Below, one piece after another: positions 27,971 to 36,903 of a DNA stretch of 64,000 nt. The first letter of the stretch is position 1, and each line of letters starts with the position of its first letter. The notes under the pieces were generated by a model. It worked only from the letters and a program-made list of their open reading frames with translations. It searched no databases and had not been told where the DNA came from. Made by a program: the position numbers and the translations under genes. The DNA lies in NCBI GenBank assembly GCA_964565925.1, contig CAZMGV010000015.1, forward strand, positions 62,001 through 126,000. Direction: 5' to 3'. This stretch comes from CAZMGV01 sp964565925 (GTDB lineage: Bacteria > JAGRBM01 > JAHCIT01).

Positions 27971-28217
27971 AAACCGGTGAGCCCGGATGGCCTGCAGGCG
28001 GGGTATCCGTCGAACCGCCGGCCGGGTTACCGGTGCCGTCACCGGAATCCTTCTGGCGTCTGGTCCAGAAATAGAACCCGACGACCGCCATGATAATCCA
28101 CGGCATGGCGAGCATCATGTGCAGGAAAAATTCCGCACCCGGATTGCCGCCATTCTGGTAACTGCAGGTCGGGCAGCCGGTAATCAGTTTCTCTACGGAT
28201 AGAAGCGGAATGCTCAC
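27948..28217 (-). CDS. Small single-pass membrane protein with a CPTC motif
   Basis: The 89-residue frame starts with GTG at 28215-28217; a TTG at 28253 would add 12 residues but falls in the T-run of a terminator. It has a CPTC motif near the N-terminus, one membrane helix (MMLAMPWIIMAVVGFYFW) and a Gly/Pro/Thr-rich tail. It overlaps the end of the convergent secreted-protein gene by 23 bases. No family is recognised and no clear ribosome binding site is seen. Confidence 0.45.
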   Translation of the reverse strand: MSIPLLSVEKLITGCPTCSYQNGGNPGAEFFLHMMLAMPWIIMAVVGFYFWTRRQKDSGDGTGNPAGGSTDTPPAGHPGSPVSTASTPQ

Positions 28218-28251
28218 GGGCGGATAATGAAGGAGGGCGGGGCGGCTTGTC

Positions 28252-28269
28252 AAAACGGCCGGAAGGCCG
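28252..28269 (-). terminator. Intrinsic terminator after the FrzS-like gene
   Basis: Read on the minus strand, CGGCC-TTCC-GGCCG is followed directly by TTTTGAC. The hairpin lies 24 bases after the stop of the coiled-coil response-regulator gene. The stem is short but GC-only, with a four-T tail. Confidence 0.55.
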
Positions 28270-28293
28270 CCCGTTGCCGGGAAGTTCGCCCGG

Positions 28294-30102
28294 CTATTCG
28301 GCCTGCTGGGCTTCCAGCATCGCCATGGCCTGGGCGAGCGACTGCTTGGCCTTGGCCTTGGACTCCTCGAACTTGTGCGACAGCTGCTCGTACTGGGTCC
28401 TGAGTTCCTCGTACTGCTGCAGCAGTTCGTTGTACTGGTTCGTCACCTGTTCCGCCTGCTTGGCGTATTCATCAAGGGTCTGCTGCGACTGTTGCTGGAG
28501 ATCCTGGACGTACTGTTCCTGCTGCTTCTGGTATTCGCCGATCTGCGTCTGCATCTGGTCTTCGTACTGCTTGGCCAGATCTTCCATCTGCTTCTGGTAA
28601 CTGGTCTCGATCTCCTTGAACTGGCCCTGATAGTGGGCATCGAACTGCTCCGCGTTCTGGCGGAGTTCGGCGTTCTGGGCTTCCAGCGCGGCGGCGTGCT
28701 CTTCGAGTTCCGTCGTGCGGGCCTGAAGCTGCTGGATATTGGTTGCGGCTTCCTCTTCCTGTGCCTGCATCTCTTCGCGCAGCTGTTCGGTCTCGTCGCG
28801 CAGGCGGTTCTCGAGGCCCTGGTTCGTTTCGAGCTGCTTCTGGAGCTCGGCGTTGAAGGTTTCGATCCGCTGTTCGAGTTCCGCGACTTCGGCGGTCTTG
28901 GCCTCGAGCGCCTGCTCCACTTCCGACGACGCGGCCGTATAGGTATCCAGCTGGGCCTGCACCTGGGCGAGTTCGGCTGCGCGCTGTTCGGCCAGACCGT
29001 GATATTCGTTCACCTGGGCCTGGGCCTGCTCGAATGACTTTTCCCACTCGGCGAGATTCTGCTGCAGCGTCTGGATCTGGGCTTCCAGCTCATCCGCACG
29101 GCCGGAGTTCCCCTGTGCCTGTTCCAGCTGCTTCTCGTAGTCGGCCAGCTTGGCCTCGGCGTCGGCGGTAACCTGGTTCACCTGCACCTGCGCATCCTCG
29201 AGTGCCTTTGAATATTCAGCCAGCTTGGCTTCGGCATCGGCGGCGACCTGGTTGACCTGCGCCTGCGCGTCTTCCAGCGCCTTGTCGTACTCGGGGATCT
29301 TCGCTTCGTATTCGGCGATCCTGCCGTTGAGTTCCTCGACCTGCGCCTCCAGCATCTTGCGGTGTTCGTCGGCTCCGCCGGAAGCGGCGGCCACTTCGGC
29401 TTCGAGCTGCGAAACCCGCTCATGGGCGCTATGCAGCTCGGCCTTGAGCTTTTCGACCTCGACTTTCGAGCCGCCGCCCTCGGCGCCGGCTTCCAGTTCC
29501 TGCACGCGCTTGGCCAGCTTGCGGTTGGACTCCTCGAGCTGGAGGATCTTGGCCGAGGCCTGGCGGCCGGCTTCGCCGGCCTGGATGGCCTTGGCGGCCT
29601 CGTTCTTGGTCTCGTCGACCTGTTTCTTGAGGCGGTCGATCTCCTTGTCGCGGAGTTCCAGTTCCTTGTCGGTGGCGTGCTCCTCGAACATCGCGTCGAT
29701 CTTGGACGCGACCTCGTCCATGTCGATTCCGCCCTCGTCGAAGCCCACGAGGTTCTCGATGGAACGGATGACGTGGTCGGTATCGACGGGCTTCTTGAGA
29801 TAGTCCTGTGCGGCGACCTTCAGCTTCTTGTGACGCTCGAAGTCCTTGTCGGTGGCGTCCTTGGAAATGATGATGACCGGAATGCCCGCGGTTTCCTTGA
29901 TCTTCTTGCAGACGACGTAACCGGAAGTGTCCGGCAGTTCGAGCGAGAGCACCAGAAGGTCGGGTGCTTTCGCGGCGACACGATCCATCGCTTCCTTGCC
30001 GGTTCCGACAATTTCCGCGCTCACTTTTCGCTTGGTCAGCGCGTCGCGGATTGCGCCCGTGAAGGGCTGGTCCGAATCTGCAATCAGGATCGTACGGGGC
30101 AT
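28294..30102 (-). CDS. Pseudo-receiver with long coiled coil (FrzS-like)
   Basis: The 602-residue protein has an N-terminal CheY-like domain (1-122) and then about 470 residues of almost unbroken coiled coil rich in Ala, Glu and Gln. In the receiver, the acidic pocket (IADSDQ) and the Lys (LKKPVD) are partly kept, but the phospho-acceptor position is Ser in LLVLSLELP where active receivers have Asp. It is thus likely a non-phosphorylated pseudo-receiver. The architecture matches Myxococcus FrzS, whose atypical receiver controls polar localisation of a motility protein. A 25-residue unit (ALEDAQAQVNQVAADAEAKL) is repeated in tandem near the middle of the coil. Confidence 0.85.
   Translation of the reverse strand: MPRTILIADSDQPFTGAIRDALTKRKVSAEIVGTGKEAMDRVAAKAPDLLVLSLELPDTSGYVVCKKIKETAGIPVIIISKDATDKDFERHKKLKVAAQDYLKKPVDTDHVIRSIENLVGFDEGGIDMDEVASKIDAMFEEHATDKELELRDKEIDRLKKQVDETKNEAAKAIQAGEAGRQASAKILQLEESNRKLAKRVQELEAGAEGGGSKVEVEKLKAELHSAHERVSQLEAEVAAASGGADEHRKMLEAQVEELNGRIAEYEAKIPEYDKALEDAQAQVNQVAADAEAKLAEYSKALEDAQVQVNQVTADAEAKLADYEKQLEQAQGNSGRADELEAQIQTLQQNLAEWEKSFEQAQAQVNEYHGLAEQRAAELAQVQAQLDTYTAASSEVEQALEAKTAEVAELEQRIETFNAELQKQLETNQGLENRLRDETEQLREEMQAQEEEAATNIQQLQARTTELEEHAAALEAQNAELRQNAEQFDAHYQGQFKEIETSYQKQMEDLAKQYEDQMQTQIGEYQKQQEQYVQDLQQQSQQTLDEYAKQAEQVTNQYNELLQQYEELRTQYEQLSHKFEESKAKAKQSLAQAMAMLEAQQAE
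29140..29290 (-). repeat. Tandem 75-base repeat inside the coiled-coil region
   Basis: Two adjacent units encode ALEDAQAQVNQVAADAEAKL and ALEDAQVQVNQVTADAEAKL, each followed by a short A-x-Y-x-K stretch. The DNA of the two units is also similar, which indicates an internal duplication. Boundaries are approximate. Confidence 0.6.
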
Positions 30103-30155
30103 CGAGTAAAAAACCCGCCTTGAAGGCCAGAAGACTAATAAAAACCGAAACTTAA

Positions 30156-30184
30156 AGGTAAAGACACGACAGGGAGTGTGTCAA
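30156..30184 (-). promoter_or_regulatory. Putative promoter of the FrzS-like gene
   Basis: On the minus strand a perfect TTGACA (30184-30179) is followed after 17 bases by TTACCT (30161-30156), a weak -10. The local sequence is AT-rich compared with its surroundings. It lies 54 bases upstream of the ATG. Confidence 0.4.
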
Positions 30185-30286
30185 TACAAATTCGATATTT
30201 GAGTTCTTATAGAAGCGCCCGGCCAAACACAAGGGCTATTCCGGGGGCGGCCAGGGCCTCCCGGGGATCTGCGGGGTATGACGGAC

Positions 30287-31078
30287 TTAATCGGCTCCGT
30301 CGACCGTCAATCCGTCGTAACCGACAATCACGTTGGACGGCATTTTCGACTGCAGGTCGTCGTGATCCACTTCATGGGTCATGTGGGTGAAGACGCACAG
30401 GCGGGGCTTTACGTCTTCCACCACCTCCAGGGACTGACCGATCGCCATATGGGTCGGATGCTCTTTCCAGCGCAGGGCGTCCAGAACCAGCACGTCCAGC
30501 CCGCGCAGGCGGTCGCGGGCTTCGGGCGGTACCTGGTTGCAGTCGGTCACGTAGGCGAACTTGCCGATCCGGTACCCGAACGTTGTGCCGGCGGGTCCGT
30601 GGGGAACCGGAATCGCGTCCACAGGGCCCATATCCAGACAGTCGAAGGGCCCGGGTTCAAGAGGTGTCAGCTTCAGCTTGGGCGAACCCGGATAGGACGA
30701 CATCCCGAAGGCATAGCCGAAACGCCCGAGCAGCCGCTCGGCCGACGATGTGGGCGCCCAGCAGGGGATTTCCCGGTAACCCTGCAGGTAGTTGATCATC
30801 CTGAGGTCATCGAGTCCGTGGCAGTGGTCGGCGTGATCGTGGGTGAACAGCACGGCGTCGATTCGTCTCACGTGGTAATCGAGCGCCTGCCGCCGGAAAT
30901 CCGGAGAACAGTCGATGAGGATTTTGCGGGGTCCGAGGTCGACGTATGCCGACACCCTGAGCCGGCGGTTTTTCGGATTGGACGACGTACAGACAGGACA
31001 CGGGCATCCGATGACGGGGACACCCGTGGAGGTTCCAGAGCCTAGGATGGTGACTTTCACGCCGTAGAGACTAGCCAT
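30287..31078 (-). CDS. Metallo-beta-lactamase-fold hydrolase, PhnP-like
   Basis: The 263-residue enzyme has the N-terminal signature LGSGTSTGVPVIGCPCPVC, where the cysteines form the extra zinc site typical of PhnP-type phosphodiesterases. The di-metal motif THDHADHCHGLDDLR lies near residue 80, and later His/Asp ligands are in YVTDCNQ and CVFTHMTHEVDHDD. PhnP relatives cleave cyclic phosphodiesters. No phosphonate-degradation genes are near, so the natural substrate is unknown. cysK follows upstream in the same direction behind its own terminator. Confidence 0.88.
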   Translation of the reverse strand: MASLYGVKVTILGSGTSTGVPVIGCPCPVCTSSNPKNRRLRVSAYVDLGPRKILIDCSPDFRRQALDYHVRRIDAVLFTHDHADHCHGLDDLRMINYLQGYREIPCWAPTSSAERLLGRFGYAFGMSSYPGSPKLKLTPLEPGPFDCLDMGPVDAIPVPHGPAGTTFGYRIGKFAYVTDCNQVPPEARDRLRGLDVLVLDALRWKEHPTHMAIGQSLEVVEDVKPRLCVFTHMTHEVDHDDLQSKMPSNVIVGYDGLTVDGAD

Positions 31079-31119
31079 GAAAAAGCGCGGCCGTCACCTG
31101 TCCGGCGCGGATGTCTCTG

Positions 31120-31152
31120 AAAAAGAAGAAGGCGGACCTTGGGGTCCGCCTT
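31120..31152 (-). terminator. Strong intrinsic terminator after cysK
   Basis: The arms AAGGCGGACC (31129-31138) and GGTCCGCCTT (31143-31152) form a ten-base-pair stem with a four-base loop. Read on the minus strand it is followed by CTTCTTTTTC. It lies 25 bases after the cysK stop and separates cysK from the PhnP-like gene. Confidence 0.85.
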
Positions 31153-31176
31153 CCCGGTCACACGGCTGAACGGCTT

Positions 31177-32109
31177 TCAGTCGAACAGGCCGGTCGAGAG
31201 ATAGCGCTCGCCGTAGGACGGAATGATGGTGAGCACGCGCTTGCCCGGCCCCAGCGCCTTGGCGACCTGGAGCGCCGCGGTCACGTTTCCGCCGGACGAA
31301 ATACCGCACAGGATGCCTTCCTCGCGCGCGAGCCGTCTCGCCATGGCGAAAGCGTCCTCGTTCGAGACCTGGATGACCTGCTGGTAGATCTTGGTGTTCA
31401 GGTTGCCCGGGACGAATCCGGCGCCGATACCCTGGATGCGGTGCGGGCCGGGCTTGCCGCCCGAGAGCACCGGGGAGGCCGTGGGTTCCACGGCGACCAC
31501 CTGCACATGCGCGCCGATCTCCTGACGGATCACTTCGCCCACGCCCGTGATCGTTCCGCCCGTGCCGACGCCGGCGACGAACGCATCGAGCTTGCCGTCC
31601 ATCTGGCGGATGATCTCGCGGGCGGTCGTTTCGCGGTGAATACGGGGGTTGTCGGGGTTGTCGAACTGCTGCGGCATGAAGAAGTCGGGGCCGCCTGAGG
31701 CGATTTCCTGCGCCTTGGCGATGGCTCCGCGCATGCCTTCCGGCCCGGGCGTAAGGACCAGGTCGGCGCCGTAGGCCTTGAGCAGCTTGCGCCGTTCGAG
31801 CGACATGGTTTCCGGCATCGTGAGGATCAGCTTGTAGCCCTTCACGGCGCAGACGAGAGCGAGCGCGATGCCGGTGTTGCCCGAGGTGGGCTCCACCACG
31901 GTCATTCCCGGCTTGAGCTTGCCGGCCTTTTCGGCGCCCATGATCATCGAATAGCCGATGCGGTCTTTCACCGATCCGCCCGGGTTCTGGTATTCGAGCT
32001 TGCCGAACACTTCCGCGGATCCGGCCTCGGGTACGCGGCGGAGTCGCACGACCGGCGTGTTGCCGATCAGCTCAAGAATATCGTTGTAGAGTCCGTTGTT
32101 CATTGCCAT
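31177..32109 (-). CDS. cysK: Cysteine synthase A (O-acetylserine sulfhydrylase)
   Basis: The 310-residue PLP enzyme makes L-cysteine from O-acetylserine and sulfide in the cytoplasm. It shows IGNTPVVRL, the PLP lysine in PGGSVKDRIG, the substrate loop PTSGNTGIALA, the phosphate-binding GVGTGGTITGVG and the C-terminal CGISSGGNVTAA. The C-terminus SYGERYLSTGLFD is the usual CysK end. The open frame extends 35 codons upstream, but homology and GGAGG about 12 bases upstream place the start at the ATG at 32107-32109. Confidence 0.95.
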   Translation of the reverse strand: MAMNNGLYNDILELIGNTPVVRLRRVPEAGSAEVFGKLEYQNPGGSVKDRIGYSMIMGAEKAGKLKPGMTVVEPTSGNTGIALALVCAVKGYKLILTMPETMSLERRKLLKAYGADLVLTPGPEGMRGAIAKAQEIASGGPDFFMPQQFDNPDNPRIHRETTAREIIRQMDGKLDAFVAGVGTGGTITGVGEVIRQEIGAHVQVVAVEPTASPVLSGGKPGPHRIQGIGAGFVPGNLNTKIYQQVIQVSNEDAFAMARRLAREEGILCGISSGGNVTAALQVAKALGPGKRVLTIIPSYGERYLSTGLFD

Positions 32110-32238
32110 GACAGTAGAGTGCCTCCGGTAGTTATTGCGCCGGCGCCATGCTCCCGTGAACAGGTCGTAAGTCTTAAGGCGCGATGGGTCGAGCTTAGCG
32201 GCCTGTTTCTTCAAATTGCAACGACTTGGAGTTACATT

Positions 32239-33633
32239 GTGAAGGTGAGCGACAGGTCAGACGCGTCGAGGGCAGGAGCGCTCCTGCTGGGCGGGACAGC
32301 GCTGGCCGCCGGGGCGGCCCGCTGGGCGTACGCAGTGCCCGGTAACGACGGGTTTGCGGCGCTGGCCCGGGCCCTTGGTGGCGCGAAGTGGCTGGGTGCC
32401 GCCAGCTACAAGCCGCTCGAACTGCTGATTTCGTACCTGTCGGCCGTTTACCCGCCGCAGGCCGAGGTCGTGTGGATATGCTTCGGTTGCCTGCATGTGG
32501 GGCTACTGGCCGCACTGGCCGACCGGCTGACCCGGGCGCTGTTCGACGACTATCCGGCAGCCGGGCTTATCGCGGCGGTTGCCATCTGTGCAAATCCGTA
32601 TGTGCTGGAAGCCGCGTTCCAGATGAACTCCGTGCTGACGCTTGCCGCCGGCGTGCTGTTTCTCTGCGAACGGCTTGTCGCCGCATCCACTGGCACTCAA
32701 AGCAAAGGCCTGTTTTATGCCGTGGCGCTGGTGGCGCTCTCAAGGGTAGACGGCCTGCCGGTCGCAGCCGCCGGTGCGGGCGTTCTGGTTTATTTCTGTG
32801 CTCCGGAGCTGCGGAGAAGCATGATTATCAGATCCCTGGCCGTGCTGGCTGGAGCGGGCGTCGTCTGGCTGGTGGCCGGTATTCTCGTGAACGGATCGGT
32901 GACCGGACTGCTGGAGAACATGAACAGCTACAGCCGGGCGGCGGCGCCGGTCCGGATGAGTGTCCTGGGTTTCGCGGTCTGGCTGAGAGGCGGCTGGTGC
33001 ACGCTCGCCAGCGACGGTCTCGTTCTCATGGCGCTTGTCGTCGGCATGATCGCCGTCTGGTCGGCTGTCGAGAGCACCCGCAAAACGGCCGCCGTGGCGG
33101 TACTGCTGGGCGCACACGTTCTGGTTCTGATGGTGCTTGCGCTCGGCGGAAAGCCGGTGTTCTACCGGTTCGTGACGCCTCACCTGCCGGTGCTGGTGGC
33201 GCTCGCCTCGGGCGGGCTGTTCTGGATCGCGGTGAGACTGGTCCAGTCGTCAAGCCAGCGGGTCGCGGCGTTCGGCCTGCTTTTTCTGGGGACTTTCACC
33301 GGATATGCCGGGAATCTTCGCGAGCTCGGTCCGATCCGTAGCGCAAACGCGGCTGTTACATCGGACAGTGAAACGGTCGGCCAGTGTCTCGCCCCGGAAC
33401 TGCACGGTCTCCCGGTGGTTGTGGTGCCGGACCGGCTGCACGGCATCCTTGCCTATCGCTACCGCGACGCCCCGGTGCGGGAGATCACCTACGAACGGGA
33501 ATACCGGACGAGGCCCGCACCGACTCTCCCGCCCGTCATCGAAGTCGTGGAACCGTCTGAGCAGGTTCCAGACGGGTTGGTTTCCTCGGCGGGACAACCC
33601 TGCGGAAAGTTCCAGATCCGCGTTTATCGTTAA
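32239..33633 (+). CDS. Polytopic membrane protein, possible GT-C-type glycosyltransferase
   Basis: From the GTG at 32239 (GGAG seven bases upstream) the product is 464 residues with about ten to eleven hydrophobic helices and a 90-residue soluble C-terminal end. An acidic residue in AVPGNDGF follows the first helix, which is where GT-C enzymes keep their catalytic Asp, but the motif is not diagnostic. It diverges from cysK. Function is inferred from topology only. Confidence 0.6.
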   Translation: MKVSDRSDASRAGALLLGGTALAAGAARWAYAVPGNDGFAALARALGGAKWLGAASYKPLELLISYLSAVYPPQAEVVWICFGCLHVGLLAALADRLTRALFDDYPAAGLIAAVAICANPYVLEAAFQMNSVLTLAAGVLFLCERLVAASTGTQSKGLFYAVALVALSRVDGLPVAAAGAGVLVYFCAPELRRSMIIRSLAVLAGAGVVWLVAGILVNGSVTGLLENMNSYSRAAAPVRMSVLGFAVWLRGGWCTLASDGLVLMALVVGMIAVWSAVESTRKTAAVAVLLGAHVLVLMVLALGGKPVFYRFVTPHLPVLVALASGGLFWIAVRLVQSSSQRVAAFGLLFLGTFTGYAGNLRELGPIRSANAAVTSDSETVGQCLAPELHGLPVVVVPDRLHGILAYRYRDAPVREITYEREYRTRPAPTLPPVIEVVEPSEQVPDGLVSSAGQPCGKFQIRVYR

Positions 33634-33679
33634 TAAATATGGCCGGCTGGCGCCGTGGACCGTCTCATATATTACACAG

Positions 33680-33709
33680 TTGACACTTTTATGGTTATTG
33701 CCGTAATAT
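33680..33709 (+). promoter_or_regulatory. Sigma-70-type promoter for the desaturase gene
   Basis: A perfect TTGACA (33680-33685) and TAATAT (33704-33709) are 18 bases apart in an AT-rich patch. The desaturase ATG is 28 bases downstream of the -10 box, preceded by CCGGAGG. Confidence 0.65.
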
Positions 33710-33736
33710 AGACAGTCGAAGATTCCGGAGGCACTC

Positions 33737-34738
33737 ATGGCAGAGCAGGTCCAATACGTAACGCCCGAAGAGCTCACCGAGCTGAAAACGATCAGCAACG
33801 TGAAGGGACTTATGTCAATCGCCGGTACCTGGGCGTGGATCGTCGCCGCCTGGGCGCTCTACTGCTGGAAGCCCGGAGTCTGGACGTTCCTGATCGGGTG
33901 GGCGGTCATGAGCGGGCGGCATCTGGGGCTAGCGATCCTGATGCACGAGGGCGCGCACGGACTGGTTCTGAACGACCGCAAGTGGAACGACCGGGTGACC
34001 CAGTGGCTTACCGCCTACCCGATTCTGTCGGATGTGCAGGTTTACCGGATGTACCACCTGCAGCATCACCGCTATACCTGGACGAAGAACGATCCCGATC
34101 TTGGGCTGGCGAAACCGTTCCCGATTTCCAAGACGAGTTTCAGACGGAAGATGATCCGCGACCTCTCGGGCCAGACCGGTTACCAGCGCTACAAGCTGAT
34201 CTTCCGGCTCTCGAGCGGACTCTCGCCGAACGGGAAAGGGCTGGAGGGCAAGCCGCTGGGTACGGTCCTCAAGAATCTCTGGAACCGCCAGAAGGGGTTC
34301 TTCATCACAAACGCCATTATTCTTGCCGGGCTCACCGCCGCCGGTCACCCGGAAGCGTTCCTCCTGCTCTGGTGGCTCCCGGCGCTGACCGGTTACAGCG
34401 TGGTCCTGCGCGTGCGGAATATCGCCGAGCACGCGGCCATTCCAGACCCCGCCGACATACTGAAGCAGACGCGCACGACACTGGCGCCGTTTTATGTGCG
34501 GTTCTTCATGGCGCCGCACAACGTGAACTATCACCTGGAACACCACCTCTACATGTACGTGCCCCACTACCACCTGCGGAAGATGCACAAGATGCTGGAG
34601 AAAAACGGAACGCTGGCGCGAGCCGAAGTGGTGCAGGGGTACGGCGAAGTGATCCGCAAGGCCACGACGCTTGGTGAAACCGAATACGACGGCAAAGAGC
34701 GTAATCGTATGAGCGTCTTTGGCGGCCCGGTACTCTGA
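33737..34738 (+). CDS. Membrane fatty acid desaturase
   Basis: The 333-residue integral membrane di-iron enzyme has the three histidine boxes of the family: HEGAH (near 73), HLQHH (near 110) and HLEHH (in VNYHLEHHLYMYVPHYHL near 258), with about four membrane helices between them. It introduces a double bond into acyl chains with O2 and reducing equivalents. The electron donor is not encoded nearby. It has its own promoter, and clpP starts 185 bases later. Confidence 0.92.
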   Translation: MAEQVQYVTPEELTELKTISNVKGLMSIAGTWAWIVAAWALYCWKPGVWTFLIGWAVMSGRHLGLAILMHEGAHGLVLNDRKWNDRVTQWLTAYPILSDVQVYRMYHLQHHRYTWTKNDPDLGLAKPFPISKTSFRRKMIRDLSGQTGYQRYKLIFRLSSGLSPNGKGLEGKPLGTVLKNLWNRQKGFFITNAIILAGLTAAGHPEAFLLLWWLPALTGYSVVLRVRNIAEHAAIPDPADILKQTRTTLAPFYVRFFMAPHNVNYHLEHHLYMYVPHYHLRKMHKMLEKNGTLARAEVVQGYGEVIRKATTLGETEYDGKERNRMSVFGGPVL

Positions 34739-34923
34739 ACGGATCATTTGCACGGGCAGCGCACCCGTTTGTGCTTCAACTCACTCGCCTATGTAGATGG
34801 AAGTCATCCTGTTTTATTGATGACAATTCTTTGACGCACCGGGCCCATCTTTAAGGCGCTACATAAGGGATAGCGGGGCTTCTCGACCTTGCTTTCATTG
34901 GGTGTGCGGGTAACATCGCTCGA

Positions 34924-35550
34924 ATGAGTTTTGTACCGATTGTCGTCGAACAGACGAACCGCGGCGAACGCGGATACGACATCTACTCCCGGCTCCTGAA
35001 AGACAGAATTGTTCTTCTGGGAACGCCCATTGACGACATGATCGCGAACCTGATCATCGCGCAGCTCCTTTTTCTGGAGAGCGAGGATCCGGAACGGGAT
35101 ATCTATCTGTATATCAACTCGCCGGGCGGCCATGTGACGAGCGGTCTCGCGATCTACGACACGATGCAGTATATCCGGCCCAACGTCATGACGATCTGCG
35201 TCGGGCAGGCGGCCTCCATGGCGGCGGTGCTGCTGGCGGCCGGAACCAAGGGCAAGCGTGTCGCACTGAAACACTCCAGGATCATGATCCATCAGCCGAT
35301 GGGCGGGTTCCAGGGCCAGGCGAGCGATATCCACATTCAGGCGCAGGAAATCCTGCGTATGAAAAAGGAATTGAACGAAATTCTGGCCACTCACAGCGGG
35401 AAACCGATCGAGCAGCTCGAAAGGGACACCGACCGCGACTATTTCCTCTCTGCGCAAGAAGCCATTCAATATGGTATCATTGACTCGGTATGGGACCGGC
35501 GTCCGCCCTCGCCGCTGGCCGCCGTGCCGGACGATTCCAAGCGCAGCTGA
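34924..35550 (+). CDS. clpP: ATP-dependent Clp protease proteolytic subunit
   Basis: The 208-residue serine protease shows the catalytic Ser in GQAASMAAVLLAAG, His in MIHQPMGG and Asp in ERDTDRDYF, plus the N-terminal segment YDIYSRLLKDRIVLLG. It forms the tetradecameric chamber that degrades proteins fed by ClpX, encoded 30 bases downstream. The C-terminus is slightly longer than usual (PPSPLAAVPDDSKRS). Trigger factor (tig), often placed before clpP in Proteobacteria, is absent here. Confidence 0.97.
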   Translation: MSFVPIVVEQTNRGERGYDIYSRLLKDRIVLLGTPIDDMIANLIIAQLLFLESEDPERDIYLYINSPGGHVTSGLAIYDTMQYIRPNVMTICVGQAASMAAVLLAAGTKGKRVALKHSRIMIHQPMGGFQGQASDIHIQAQEILRMKKELNEILATHSGKPIEQLERDTDRDYFLSAQEAIQYGIIDSVWDRRPPSPLAAVPDDSKRS

Positions 35551-35580
35551 GACCGTTCCCGGGTCAACGACGGAGCCGAT

Positions 35581-36824
<1,244 letters not shown>

Positions 36825-36834
<10 letters not shown>

Positions 36835-36853
36835 GTTAGGCCGTCCGGTTTCT
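36825..36853 (+). terminator. Hairpin around the clpX stop, possible partial terminator
   Basis: GACGGCC (36825-36831) and GGCCGTC (36839-36845) form a perfect seven-base-pair stem with loop TGAGTTA, which holds the stop codon. It is followed by CGGTTTCT, a poor T-run. It may weaken transcription into lon or stabilise the clpPX mRNA end. Confidence 0.4.
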
Positions 36854-36903
36854 ATAACTAATCCATTCCCCCGATCCGGGGCGAACAGGCAGGTGGCTGG
36901 CGC

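Noticed and set aside
30110..30130. A terminator-like hairpin just before the FrzS-like ATG
   Set aside because: GCC-TTCAA-GGC gives only three base pairs; the T-run is present but the stem is too short.
34817..34850. A sigma-32-like promoter before clpP (GCCCATCT as a -10)
   Set aside because: The only -35-like element (TTGATGA) is 19 bases away, too far for a heat-shock promoter, so I did not call it.
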